From Didymodactylos carnosus (lineage: Eukaryota > Rotifera > Eurotatoria > Philodinida > Philodinidae), in contig CAJNOQ010000015.1 in NCBI GenBank assembly GCA_905250885.1, positions 48,909-112,908 of the forward strand: a stretch of 64,000 nucleotides of DNA. The letters run 5' to 3'. The notes beneath the pieces are model-generated. The model ran no database searches, had not been told where the DNA came from, and was given only the letters and a program-made list of their open reading frames with translations. Shown piece after piece: positions 11,305 through 22,462 of the stretch (position 1 is the stretch's first letter; each line of letters opens with the position of its first letter). The translations under genes and the position numbers were made by a program.

Positions 11305-12272
11305 CAATTCGTCCCTTCTCATTCCGTGCCTTAAAATTTTTTTCTTGATTCGTCCCTCCTTGATTTGTCCCTCAAATGCACGCATACGCTAACTTATTCG
11401 ACTTTTAAATTTATTTAATAAACTTTGTAAAAAGACCAACACTAATAATTAACAATATATAAACAGCTACAATACCATTATGCCCACAAGACAAACCAAT
11501 TATTTGTGAAGATATCATGTTTTAATTGGGGTTGTTTTAACAGCTCTACCACATTTAATAGCCAGTTTAGCATGTGTTATTGTTCCTTTTATGTGTTCTT
11601 CATATAATTCTTTTAACTTACTATCAATATTATTGTATAATTTTTTTCGTTTCCTTATTTGTATATCTGATTCTTCAACGCTATGATGTTGATATAAATG
11701 TTCATCACGTAACAATTCAATAAAATGATAAATATGTGGGTGTTTTGGAAAATGACTTTCCAAACGACTATCGTACCCCTTAACATGATTGTTTGTCCTT
11801 GATAAATCATTAATTATTGCATCATGCACATTCCATATATTAATCCCATATAAACTAATATCTACATAGGTTTGAACTAAATAATCATTGAATTCAGTAG
11901 CATTAACATCATCTGGGGTGTATAAATTCATAATATCCGTCCAAGTACTTTCAACAATGTCGGCTGGTATTAATGCTAAACCAATGGGACCGAGAAACCA
12001 ATGATCTGCCTTTTTATGTTTCGGAGAATTTTTGTGTACTCTTCTACTGAATATCCATAAGTTTATATAGGATAGTGAGCTTCTTTTTTTAAGCATCCTA
12101 AACGGCTCTAAATTGTAGCTGTTTATATATTGTTAATTATTAGTGTTGGTCTGTTTACAAAGTTTATTAAATAAATTTAAAAGTCGAATAATTTAGCCTA
12201 TGCGTGCATTTGAGGGACGAATCAAGAAAAAATTTTAAGGGACGAATTGAGAAATCAATTAGGGACGAATCG
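11305..12272 (-). mobile_element. Mutator-like (MULE) element with long TIRs and partial transposase
   Basis: About 970 bp bounded by inverted repeats of roughly 165 bp (11305-11475 and 12107-12272). They share AATTTATTTAATAAACTTTG, CAACACTAATAATTAACAAT and repeated ATTCGTCCCT words at the tips. Long TIRs plus the encoded transposase tail point to the MULE group. It lies inside the dioxygenase pseudogene. I did not find a convincing 9-bp target duplication, so the exact tips are uncertain. Confidence 0.8.
11515..12096 (-). CDS. C-terminal fragment of MULE transposase
   Basis: 193-aa open frame filling the space between the two TIRs. Residues in the middle read SRTNNHVKGYDSRL, then HPHIYHFIELLRDE. 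This resembles the C-terminal part of animal MULE transposases, where an R-TNN-EGWHNRL motif is followed by HPNIW-FI-xLKxEQ. The upstream DDE catalytic domain is missing, so the element cannot move by itself. The start is the first ATG and probably reflects internal deletion, not a native N-terminus. The family call is from remembered motif patterns. Confidence 0.7.
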   Translation of the reverse strand: MLKKRSSLSYINLWIFSRRVHKNSPKHKKADHWFLGPIGLALIPADIVESTWTDIMNLYTPDDVNATEFNDYLVQTYVDISLYGINIWNVHDAIINDLSRTNNHVKGYDSRLESHFPKHPHIYHFIELLRDEHLYQHHSVEESDIQIRKRKKLYNNIDSKLKELYEEHIKGTITHAKLAIKCGRAVKTTPIKT

Positions 12273-12816
12273 TGAGCACATCGTTGAAAAGAATAAAAGC
12301 AACGACGGAGAGTGATTATAAGAAATGCAACTGATAATCAAGTGGTAAGACGATGTGAGAGAACGAAAAATAAAAGATGAGTATAGTAATCATCATTTAA
12401 GTTAGAAAACATCGTTTTATGAATGTACTGCTGGTACTTAGCTCAATGGTAACGAAAGAGCAGTTATTATTAGCTAATTGTGTTAAGAAACCATGATGTA
12501 TTATTGATTGTATTGAAATAGACCGCGGGAATCGATAATTGTGGATATCAGATGGTCATGTTGGCATTCAAACATTGTCTAAGCAATATCCAGAATGTTT
12601 CGAACTATTAAAAGAAGCACAAGTATGTGTAATGGAAAATGGCTTTAAATCATCAAACAACACATATACACAACATTATTTGACAACTGATCATTATACA
12701 AATGAAATTGAAAGAATTTTAATTAATGCTGATCAAAAACAAACACGAATTTATAATATTGGATAAGATTGTTTATTTGGCTAATGTTCTGCATTAGAAA
12801 AAGAATCAACATCATA

Positions 12817-12882
12817 AAAGGACGTTACTAATATCGTCCTTTTACGTATTAACTAAAACTAATGTAACGTTAGTTTTAATTG
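12817..12882. repeat. Two consecutive short hairpins
   Basis: AAAGGACG..CGTCCTTT is followed immediately by AAAACTAA..TTAGTTTT, giving two small stem-loops in series at the 3' side of the dioxygenase pseudogene. Function is unknown and this may be chance in AT-rich DNA. Confidence 0.4.
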
Positions 12883-13203
12883 ATAAATGTCGAATATGGG
12901 CATACAGACGTGATTCTAGTACATTCCGCCTGCCAAAACCGATCTCAACAACAATGCAAGAAGTGATACGAGAACAGCCAATAATTTCAAGCAAACAACT
13001 AAATTTAGAAGATATTCAAGAATTGGTTAATAGTGAAAGTTTTGTGTGATAGTCAGATCAGTGTTTCTTTATACAGTTATACAGAAAAAATTAAATGTGC
13101 ATCACTTCTTATTGTACGTTGGCGCCTGAGACACTCTCGATAATACTACTCTTCGATGTACTTCTCATGTGATCGATGAGTTTCAAAGAGACTAATAAAA
13201 CTG

Positions 13204-13989
13204 ATGCAAATCCGCATACCATATTTAAATTATCCGTGTATTTTGAATGAAACTTGTTATCACGGGCAATGTGCACGTGTTCAAGATCTTTTAACTGGCT
13301 GGTATGAATATTGTCTATGTGCAAAAGACTGGTCTGGTTTTGAATGTGAACAACATAGTCTGTTAAGCCGTGCCGATTGGTTTGTTATTATTGCGTGTAT
13401 TTTAATATTTGTCCTAGCTTGTGTATGTACCGCTTGTATCCCACTTTTGTATGCATTTCTTGAAGAAGACTTTTATCCACAAATAATCGAATGTGGTCGT
13501 CAAAGCCCATATGCTGAAATAGCTATACCAGGTACAACAACGACGAATAATGCTGGTGTGAGGGTTTATCGAATACCAAGTGAATATATATCAACTAGAC
13601 GAACAATTGTCGATGGTCTCATTCCTCTACACTCAGTTGCATCATTAGCCTATTTAAGTCGTATAAAAAATTTAATGTTTAGAAACAGTGTAGAACGTTC
13701 AGGAAATACTCAAATGTTATCGATAAATAACGAACGGCAATCACAACAAAACCCCATTACTTATTCACAAATAGCTAGATCAACTTTCAATAATGTCCAT
13801 CAGCAACAACGGATTATTAGTCCGGCCAGTGAAACATTGCAACAAGTAGTTGACGAGTTTGATTTTCACACAACAATAACAAATAATATAGTTAATCAAC
13901 AAGATTTTGATAGTAATTGTCAACCAAATTCGAATAGCCTTGTGAATGATCATGAAACTCCGTTGACGATCGCAATCTCAAATGTATAG
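13204..13989 (+). CDS. EGF-like single-pass membrane protein
   Basis: 261 aa from the first ATG. Residues 12-48 carry six cysteines spaced as an EGF module (C12, C18, C23, C37, C39, C48), with the typical G-x-x-C end (WSGFEC). A long hydrophobic helix at about 59-86 follows directly. The remaining 170 residues are a hydrophilic, Asn/Gln/Ser-rich tail, probably cytoplasmic. No signal peptide precedes the EGF module; the frame is open upstream only to a TGA at 13177-13179. Either an upstream exon carrying the signal sequence is spliced in (AG acceptors exist near 13180-13190), or the 5' end has been lost, or the helix acts as a signal anchor. No close family is recognised. Confidence 0.7.
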   Translation: MQIRIPYLNYPCILNETCYHGQCARVQDLLTGWYEYCLCAKDWSGFECEQHSLLSRADWFVIIACILIFVLACVCTACIPLLYAFLEEDFYPQIIECGRQSPYAEIAIPGTTTTNNAGVRVYRIPSEYISTRRTIVDGLIPLHSVASLAYLSRIKNLMFRNSVERSGNTQMLSINNERQSQQNPITYSQIARSTFNNVHQQQRIISPASETLQQVVDEFDFHTTITNNIVNQQDFDSNCQPNSNSLVNDHETPLTIAISNV

Positions 13990-15533
13990 GTAAGAGCCTG
14001 AAAATTCGAATTCTGGAAAAAATAAATCAGTAAACGACTGTAGAGAAACGTCGAGATTTTTCGAGAAAAATCAGAAGGAAGAATGACTAATTGTCTTCAC
14101 TGTTCGATGAATTTTAGAATAAATATTCATTTCATTATATTTCTGCAGCCTTCTACTCTTATTCCTAATGTCTATTTTGAACACAATATCCATCTGACAA
14201 CAGGAGATATAGCATATGAACATAAAATGCGTCTATTGTCTCTTACATCTACTGTAAAGTAACGAATCATACCTAACCATTATATTCGTGCAACTTCTCT
14301 TTTTCTCTTGCTGACAGACGGGAGCAATGAAAAAAAATCGCGTATGACTGCACCTGGTCTTTTGTTAATCCGAAAAAAGTTTTGTGAGAAAATCGGCAAT
14401 ATTAATCGAGGTTACAGTCTTAATCGTTCAATTTCATTACAATCAAATCGCGTGAACCACTCAGCAAAGTCCGGCCTTCATATCGTGATAATTTTGTTTA
14501 ACTTTATTTATTCATTTGAAAAGAAAAGTTGTTAATAGCTACAAAGTGTACTTGTGTTGGAAAGAATCACCCAAGCACGTTAAAACTTTCGGTATGAATA
14601 AGATGGTCTGTGACTGCGTTGACGATTTTAGCAAAAGCATCTTTCTCAAATACAGTTTAAGAACTTCCAGTATCGATCTTTACGCCATTGCTATTAATCA
14701 GCGAGTTTCTCTAACCAGTTGTTTTGTCAATACTAACTACTTGATTGTGTACCAATTTTCAGAACTGGTCTTATTCATAGTTCTAATGGTAATCCTTCTC
14801 GCAGTGAAACGCACACGGGAGACACAAATGTATCTAAAGTGAGGAAAATTTCGACAACAGTATGTGCGAACGCGAAAGGTTTGATACTTTAAATTATTTT
14901 TGCAAACGTATGAGCAAAAGAAACTCAGGATGCACAACTACGACATCGAAGTTGTTACCTGGATCAACGAAGACTGACACTTAATAGCTCATGCGTAATC
15001 TGTTAATTGTATAACTAAAACGTCATGGGAACTTGTCTCGAGGAAGTGTCCTCTATTTCTTATATCAGGACTTTATTCGTTTTTCTAGATCAGTTGTAAT
15101 TATTGCAAAATAACATGAATTCGGACAACGTGTCTGAGCAAGCAAGGTACCGTCAACTGATAGTCAAAATCCTTAGTCGAGTATAAGAAACGCGAGAAGC
15201 AGCAACAGTATAATGGACAGCCATAACCTAGTGAAGAAAATGGTAATAATGAACTAGTCATGTATTATTAAGAAAAGAACGAATTATGTTCGAAGAGTCG
15301 TTTTTACTTTGCTGTTGTGAAACTTCGAATACTGTCCTTTTACAGAAAAATTCATGATGAAATAGATTACTACACGACCAGGGTGACAATTAATTACATT
15401 GTTTTTGGCGTCCTGAGGAGTTATTCGAAGTTAGATTAGTGCATTGATGATGGTTTGATTAAAATAGACTGTTTAACTTTTGTCGTTGCTATAGAGTTGT
15501 ATCCAAAGTTATACCGCTTGCTGGCCCTGCAAG
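13990..15533. other. Downstream intergenic region
   Basis: No gene supported. Frames at 14308-14842 are short, lack family features and overlap in several phases. Confidence 0.4.
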
Positions 15534-15693
15534 TAGAGGTGTTAGTCGGTACGCCGCCGGTGGAGCAAAATTTTAGCGGAAGAACTAGTTTTCTCGAAAA
15601 AAATCGGAAACGCCTTACGCCGCCGCTGCCAAAGGCTAAAATTTTTTATGAGTCATCCACCACTGCCGATCGTTTTATTGGCTAACATCTCTA
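15534..15693. mobile_element. Short hAT-like MITE, 160 bp
   Basis: Left end TAGAGGTGTTAGTC and the complement of the right end TAGAGATGTTAGCC form a 14-bp imperfect TIR. The inside is unusually GC-rich for the window, with GCCGCC words near both sides. A clean 8-bp duplication was not seen (cctgcaag against gtctggaa), so the superfamily is inferred from the TAGAG tips. Confidence 0.6.
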
Positions 15694-15801
15694 GTCTGGA
15701 AGCAACTTCAAAAAATGAGAAAAACATTTTTTCAGGGATTGCTATTCACACAGTATGTTGAACTGCAGAAAAGCTCATTACAAGCGATGCTTCCAGTTTC
15801 T

Positions 15802-16201
15802 GGGGGTCGTCTCACGAAAAAACTTAAGTCTAAGGTTAAGACCAACTTAAGTCCGGGGACTTAAATGGCATCACGAAAAAGACTTAAGTTAGCGATTTGT
15901 TTACTTTTTAAAAGTCGTTGACAACATTGACAAACTTCGGATAAAAACCCGCAAAATACCGAAATATTTATTCTCTAATTCTTAGAATGTCGTTTTCGTC
16001 GAATCGTATCGTTAAATGCCTGATCTATTCAAAAAATGCGTCAATGACTCAAATCCAACTTAAGTTTTCGGCCTTAACTGTAAGACTACATTTCCCATGA
16101 CTTAAGTCACCCTTTGACTTAAGATTTTTTGTGATACGGTAAAAACTTAAGTCCAAATTTTGCCTTAAGTCAGACTTCAGTTTTTTTGTGATACGACCCC
16201 C
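15802..16201. mobile_element. ACTTAAGTC-word MITE, about 400 bp
   Basis: Left GGGGGTCGTCTCACGAAAAA and the complement of the right end GGGGGTCGTATCACAAAAAA form a TIR continuing to about 30 bp. Inside, the palindromic core CTTAAG recurs about ten times near both ends (for example 15823, 15845, 15882, 16061, 16102, 16119, 16145, 16166). The middle is AT-rich and non-coding. The flanks cagtttct and cagtctac are only partly similar, so the target duplication is unproven. Confidence 0.75.
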
Positions 16202-16203
16202 TG

Positions 16204-18577
16204 CAGTCTACTTGAACTAACACATATTATTCAGTCAGAAATAAAGATCGCTTTCGTTTTTAAATTCTTTTTTGTCGGCACTCAGCGTCATCTAGCGACT
16301 GGTGCTATGCGTTATTCAGAAAAGTTACCGCGGTGTTTTTCGTTTGAGATACATTTTCATTTATTATATCAGAGATTCTTAAAGTTGATTCAATTCTCAT
16401 TTCTAAATTGCATACATTATTGGAAATCCTGGACCAATGAAAACATCGAAAAAGTTCCGTTTTTCTAGTTTTCTAGTTACAGTCACCATGTGTTTCAGTA
16501 CTATTGTATGAATTCAATTGATAGATTTGATTGTCATGCGTTGATATGATCGCAACAGTAGAAAGATCACTTTCCACTAAAGTTCTTTCTGCATTAGTGT
16601 AGTCGTTTTTTGTCTTTTCTGTGAAGATCTTGACTTGCAAAATGTCGTAAGATTTTAAATAGAGAGGCCCTTCTTAAGCAAGAAATGACCCAATTTCTTG
16701 TTTCTGCAGTGTCTTTAGACAAATCTTTTTATTAGAGTGTACAATTGAATACAACTGTCAATTGTTTCTCAACTATCGACGTTGTAGTAAAAAATCACTA
16801 ATGTAACAAAAAGTTGAAAGTTTTTCACAAAATCGTTAGACTTTATATATTATTTTATATACTATTCATCAAAATGATGAATATCTTTGTTGATAGAAAT
16901 TCCTGACAAGGTTTATTAAGATCACCTCATTCCCATCTGATAAATATTTCGACTATAGACAATGCAAAATTGAATGTATTGGTTGTTCAGAAAATATTGT
17001 CCGTCATTATGAAATTACATTTGTGAAGTGCTGTGTGAAATATACCACTAATCAAGTCTTTGCTGAGAAAGTTATCAGTGAAATCCAGTATCTAGTGTTG
17101 TTTATGGTTTTAGCATCAATTGGCAGCTAAAAAACAAAGAATGAATTATTTATTAGAGATGACAGTCGAGCTGGGCATACTTTCGCCAGTAATGAATACA
17201 AAAGAGTTTTACTTCTCTTGAGGTGAATGACTAACAGAACAATCAAATATAATCAAATACGCAGATATTTTCACATTTATTTTCGATTATTTTAACATTT
17301 TCTTTTACGATTATTTCTTATTTCCTCAAGGATTACCATAGTTGTTCGTACTTACGCTTATGTAGTTGTGAATTTTATAGTAATTACTGATTAGTTGCTA
17401 CTTCTCTTTCTACTTTATTTTTTCTTTTGGACATTCTTCTGTTTATGTCAGTTTTGTTAACATAAGATTTATTCTTCCAAAATACAAGAAAACTAATTTA
17501 TTTGTTGATTATATACTCATAAATCAACGTAAAATAACCATTACAAGAGTCTTACTCTGCTCGAGACATCCATAAACATCACTATTCTCTTTAGAATCTT
17601 AAGGTGATTGAATATTCTTGAATAACTTTTGTTAGAAAAGAGGCGGAGATCTGCAATTTTATACGGCAGCCAAAACTCAGAGCCTTCTTTTCATAAAAAA
17701 GTGGGCTTTGACAAGAACTTTGAAAACTTGTTCATGATCCAAAAAATCTATGATAGAAATACTGGTGCACTTTTATGATAAGATAATTCACACTGTCTTC
17801 TTTAAAATGGGAGCGCGTCTGTTGACTTGTGGAAACCTCAAAGACGACTAGAATATGATAATCGAGCACGTCAAGTCTCGCGGTAATTTTTAATGTTTTG
17901 GAAAAGGTACAAAAACTAGTGAAATTCTTTTTTTTACAGTTGTACAGTTCTAGGCTAACTTCGTCGAGTATTAGAAAACTTATATCTTCATGAAAACCAA
18001 TCCCGATCAGCTAAAACTTTCAGAATATATTCGGTTTGTGATAGTATGAAAAATTGAAGCAGTCTGTTTCCTTAGATGTAATCTAGAAATCTTTTTTGTT
18101 AAAAAATTCAATTTTCCTCTTTTTTTTCGCGTTTCTCCATCTACTGTGTAGTACCGTGATAATATCCTAAAACAAAAAAACAGAATTTCGCTGGGTTTCT
18201 GGACCTTTTTCGAAAAACAAATATTATCACGTGACGCGTTCGATCATCATATTCTAGTCGTCTTTGAGGTTCTCCCAAGTCAACAGATAATAGTATCAGG
18301 ATTCTCAGAAAGCCTGAGGCCATGCTTAAGCTATGAAGTCTGGGCCGTTTAGTCTGTTTATTTCATATTCCGTTCTTTTATTACAGTGAGTATGGACTGT
18401 TAGTTTATTGCATGATTATATCTGATAGGGGTCCTGCCGTTATAATGTATCGCTACTGTATCGTTGTTCGCTGAAATTTTAGCGAAAACTGACATGACTT
18501 AGAATCATGGAATAAAATAATGGTTTTTGACTATTTTGAGGATATTTCTTATTTTTAACGTTATTTTATTTTAGATA
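16204..18577. other. Intergenic region upstream of EIF2D
   Basis: Contains an inverted repeat with about 60-bp arms (17820-17878 and 18231-18289, sharing CCTCAAAGACGACTAGAATA). Nothing else is recognised. The last 30 bases before 18578 contain a polypyrimidine tract and an AG acceptor. Confidence 0.5.
17820..18289. repeat. Inverted repeat, about 60-bp arms
   Basis: 17820-17878 and 18231-18289 are reverse complements with a few differences, sharing CCTCAAAGACGACTAGAATA. Both arms, read outward, would encode PQRRLEYD, but no gene can be built around them. The intervening 350 bp is AT-rich. Confidence 0.7.
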
Positions 18578-18580
18578 ATG
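18555..18580 (+). promoter_or_regulatory. 3' splice acceptor 3 nt before the EIF2D start codon
   Basis: TTATTTTATTTTAG is followed by ATA and then the ATG. It is either a 5'-UTR intron end or a trans-splice site; compare the SGTA start. Confidence 0.6.
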
Positions 18581-20462
18581 TTTCGTAAAGATTTTAAATC
18601 GAAATCTCACACACAAGTGAAATCATCTGAACGCAAGAAATTGCGTACCACACTACAACATGTCTATCCGTCATTAGATGAAAATGCTTTAAATTCAATA
18701 ATACCATCCAAAGAAGATTTTACATCAATTAAATTAATGTTAAGTAATGGTGATGATATCTATGTATATTCCAAAAATAAAATTCCATTATTTTTTATTG
18801 ACAAAGATGAATATCTATATCCAACTGTTTACTTGTTATGGGAATATCCAAATATGATACAATTAAAATTTCATACACATAAAGAAGTATTTTTAAAATT
18901 ATTAAATGGAGCTGAGTTAATGTTACCCGGTTTGATTTTGCCACCAACCATAACACCATTTACATTTCGACACGTTAAAAAAGGACAGTTGTGTTCAATC
19001 TGTTTAGATGATAATGTATATCCGATTGGTATAGGTCAAATGACAATGGATGGCGATGATATGTACATGTCAGGAATGAAAGGAAAAGGAATTGTTATTT
19101 TACATATTTATCAAGACTATTTATGGCAAACAGGAACAAAAACAGAGCCACCGTATGAAAAACAAATTGAACAATTATTCATATCAGAAGATACTCAAAG
19201 ACATCAAAGTAAACAGACAACAACTGAAGAAAACAGTGTCGATGATCAAGTACAACAAGAGGAAAATGATAATTTAATTTCTCAAGCATGTGCAACTATA
19301 AATATTGACGATAAAGAACAGTTAGAAAACGATACAGTAACTCTGGAAAAAACTAACGGTACGCGTTGAGTATAAAATAATCTATTTTTCCTAATTGTGA
19401 TTTTACTATAATGAAAAGTAGAATGAATTACTTTTGCAGTATGTGGATTCTTCTAGTACTTGATGTTTATATTTGTTCTTTCTTTTAGTAATCGATTTAG
19501 AAAGCAATAATCAAATACCCGAATCAATGGATGAAATTCTTGATACAATATTTTGTTACATTTGTCAACGTAAATCAAAAACATTTGAATTGCCAATTTT
19601 GGTTAGTACTTTTTTTACAATCATGCAAGACTGTGTCAATGGTCTAGATCTCGATTTAAAATCAAGTTCCTATAAGAAGTTTTCAAAATTTCTCGAATAT
19701 CAACAAGAAATTAATGATATTATTCATTTAGAAGAAACGAAAAAAGGTGTACTATCGATAACGTCGTTTAATATCTCGAATAATGAACATTTAGAACGAT
19801 TTCGTACTCCGATATGGTTAAAATCTTATATTAAACAATCAAATGAAATTGAAAAACAGAAACAACCGATATCAACCTACACATTTCCTGTAGTAAATGA
19901 ATTATGGCGATCAAATTCACATGTCAATGATCTATTAAATACCAAACAAATACGAACATATCGTGCAGATGAAGTTCGTCAATTAATTCGACAATATGTT
20001 TTAGAACATGATCTAGTTGTTGACAAACAAGTTAAATGTGATTCGACTATTTGTAAATTATTTAAAAAGTTAAAAGCAGAAAATGATTTAGTCAGTTGGA
20101 ATGAATTAAATGGAACAGCGTTGAATACAATGGCTCAATGTTATGAGCTCATATTTCCTTATAGAGAACAACCCATTCGAATGAATGGACAAATACCATC
20201 AATAGAAATTCAAGTCATTGATCATAACAAAAAAAAACAGACTATTATTAAAAATTTAGACGTGTATGACTTTGATTTGAATGAATTTTGTAAACGAATA
20301 AGACAAGGAGCGAATGTTAGTGCGGTAGTTGATGATAGTATAGAAGCAAAACGAAAATATAATGGAAGACTAATTTTAGCACAAGGAAATCAAAAACTAT
20401 TCATTGTTAAACAATTAAAAGAAAACTATAAAGTGCCAAATAAATTTATTAGTGAAACTTAG
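18578..20462 (+). CDS. EIF2D: Eukaryotic translation initiation factor 2D (ligatin), 2 exons
   Basis: Exons 18578-19358 and 19489-20462, joined in phase 1 (AACG|gtacgc to ttttag|TAATCG), give 584 aa, the same length as human EIF2D. The N-terminus MFRKDFKSKSHTQVKSSERK matches the family start. A PUA segment follows (LYPTVYLLWEYP, GAELMLPGLILPP, MKGKGIVILHIYQDYLW). After an acidic low-complexity linker, the second exon carries the winged-helix/SWIB-like part (LDLKSSSYKKFSKFLEY, RADEVRQLIRQYV) and ends in a SUI1-type domain (QTIIKNLDVYDFDLNEFCKR, GRLILAQGNQKLFIVKQLKE). The protein delivers tRNA to the 40S P site without GTP and recycles 40S subunits together with MCTS1/DENR-related activities. 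The start is supported by homology and by the adjacent acceptor. There are no breaks. Confidence 0.96.
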
Positions 20463-20628
20463 ATCATTTCATTTTTTGTTATTCTAATAATGAATTTCTC
20501 AACACGACAGAGATGGTTAAGTAAAGCGGTCAGTGACTACCATCACATCTATTAAAATAAAATTAAGTTTGGATATTGCAATACTTTCTTATTGGCATTA
20601 CTGAATCACTAGGCAAAAATCATCTATT

Positions 20629-21170
20629 CGGCTTGTCCAGCTAACAATCCTCTTTTTTCGCTCTTTTTCAAAACATTAGTGCAATAAAACTACAAACTAA
20701 TCTAAAATTGCAACTAGATAATTAAGTAGATTAAACATTTCTCTATAAAATGAAGAGTGTCTGTACTCTGAACATTGATTCGTGATGAAAATACAGCTCT
20801 TGTGTAAACAGTCCAAAAGATCGAGTTGGGGGCCATCCGAGAAACATGTCTAAAAGAGTGAAGACGAATTGGCGAAAATTGAAGAAGTATACCTGTTTAT
20901 AGAAAATTGTTCGCTCTACAAGATCTGATAACTCCAAGTTCAAGTTCGAAACTATTCTGATTAATCTGTACGAATCAAAGAAAAATCAGAAAAACGGTAA
21001 CGCTGTGACAAAAGACGGTCAAAAGCGTCACAACGTTACCGTTTTTCATTTTATAGAAAAATATTGAATCTACTTAATTACCTAGTTGCAATTTTAGATT
21101 AGTTTGTAGTTTTATTGCAATAATGTTTTGAAAAAGAGCGACAAAAGATGAATATTAGCTGGACAAGTCG
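20629..21170. repeat. Fold-back element with nested hairpin
   Basis: Arms of about 125 bp (20629-20753 and 21044-21170) share GCAATAAAACTACAAACTAA, CTTTTTCAAAACATTA and GCTTGTCCAGCTAA-like ends. At the inner end of the right arm a second hairpin (20992-21046) pairs AAACGGTAACGCTGTGAC with GTCACAACGTTACCGTTT. It lies about 170 bp downstream of the EIF2D stop. No coding capacity is seen. The transposon class is undetermined. Confidence 0.8.
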
Positions 21171-22462
21171 TATTGTCTAAGTGCATAACAGCACTTTTTC
21201 TTTTTTTCTCCTATAGAAACGAAAGTAGAAGATTTTGAAAAGGTTTTTGTACCGACAAACAAAAGTTTACAGAACTTACTTCAGATACACAAACACGTTC
21301 AAAACATATTTCAACTGCTCTTGTTTCTTTCAAATCTTAGTTAACCAAAATTTAAAAAGAACACTTCTATGACACGTTTTCAGAAGGTTCGTACATGAGT
21401 CGAGGTTCAACTTCTAATAAAAACGTTTTTTTCCATTAGATCGATCCTATCAGCATCCTGAAACAGAGATTCAGAAGCCGTTTTAGAATGAAAGCATTTT
21501 ATACTCATATGAGCTTCTTGATTTCTTGTAACACTAACACATCTAACTACCAGAACAAAAAAATGACTAAAAAAGCTCATTATTCGCTGATGACGTCTTT
21601 ATTCCTCTAATGTTTGCTCGCACTGAGCTTTCTTCTAATATTCAACATTCGGGGCACAGTAAAATTGATCGCATATTTGATTTGTGTAATCAAAATTCTA
21701 TGTTATTATTGACTGTAGGTAAGTGTTTGTGGACTTAGTTTTCTCTAATATCTCAGAAATATGCATTTCCTATCTGTCTTTCTATTAATAATCAAAATCT
21801 CTCACGTGATCGAAACGTCTGGAAGTCAAACTCTTATATAATCTTAAATGATCAACTCACGTCAAGGAGCTTGTTTTGTCATGTTGAAGGATAATAGGAG
21901 AAATAAAGCGCGTTTTTTGAGATAGTCCACAATTCATTCGAATGCTATTATATAAAAGTTGTGTTCTGTCTCGTATAGATCATTGCTGCGCTGTTTATAA
22001 CTCTGATTGTTCTTTTCATCTTGAGCGACTTAACGTCTCGCAGATCGTGTGATTACGAAAATTGCAATCGTGATGTTGATAGCCGTAATCTTGATAGGTC
22101 TTTCTAAGGTTACTAATTGGTTTCACTTTTGTCTCGTGGAGTTTTATCGTATAGTCAACAGGATCACACTACTCGATCTATATGAGTACATTCCATTGTT
22201 GAAAACTCGATCTCTCAGAAATTATTCTAGAGCAGTAGAAATTCCATTTACAAGATTTACTACAGTAAAGTCTTTTTTTTCTACAAAGTTCCTTTCGACT
22301 AGTACAAAGAGGAGTTAAAAACCTCTATAATTTTACCAACGCAATCTTTTAAGTTTGCTTTGAAAATACATTTGAAAATATAGTTGTCATTTTATTTGTT
22401 ACTAAATTTACCAGTTATTTTCTACTTTTTATTTGAACAAATTTACTACTGTATGTTAGTTT
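21171..22462. other. Intergenic, nothing recognised
   Basis: AT-rich. A weak hydrophobic 89-codon frame at 22049-22318 has no family resemblance or context and is not called as a gene. Confidence 0.4.

Larger units (their letters stand above)
10562..13052 (+). pseudogene. Decayed gamma-butyrobetaine / trimethyllysine dioxygenase-like gene
   Basis: Colinear pieces of a BBOX1/TMLHE-type 2-oxoglutarate oxygenase remain. At about 10826-11050 there is ALIDREKKLLYVGY and then FIWLRNNCNCSLC, matching the family's WLRDNCxCxxC zinc-binding N-terminal motif. At 11060-11210 a weaker continuation follows. At 12430-12775 there is QLLLANCVKKP, then SDGHVGIQTLSKQYPECFEL, which matches the VDGF...L..PE.F.LL segment of the catalytic domain. 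In-frame stops occur at 10817, 11052 and several places after 12480, and the Fe(II)-binding HxD region is not recognisable. A Mutator-like element sits between the two halves. An 85-codon open frame at 10562-10819 is in the same frame as the N-terminal piece and may be its 5' part, but is unrecognised. An open run from about 12828 to 13050, with IWAYRRDSSTFRLP, may be further remnant. In animals the enzyme belongs to carnitine biosynthesis. Confidence 0.75.

Noticed and set aside
12430-12505. tRNA-like A box (TAGCTCAATGGTA)
   Set aside because: No matching B box at the right distance and no acceptor stem. The segment reads as part of the dioxygenase pseudogene.
14308-14842. Overlapping frames of 75 and 108 codons after the EGF gene
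   Set aside because: The frames do not join by splice sites, show no domain pattern and overlap opposite-strand frames of similar length.
22049-22318. 89-codon hydrophobic frame as a membrane protein gene
   Set aside because: No homology signal, no splice context, and its composition is what AT-rich DNA gives by chance.
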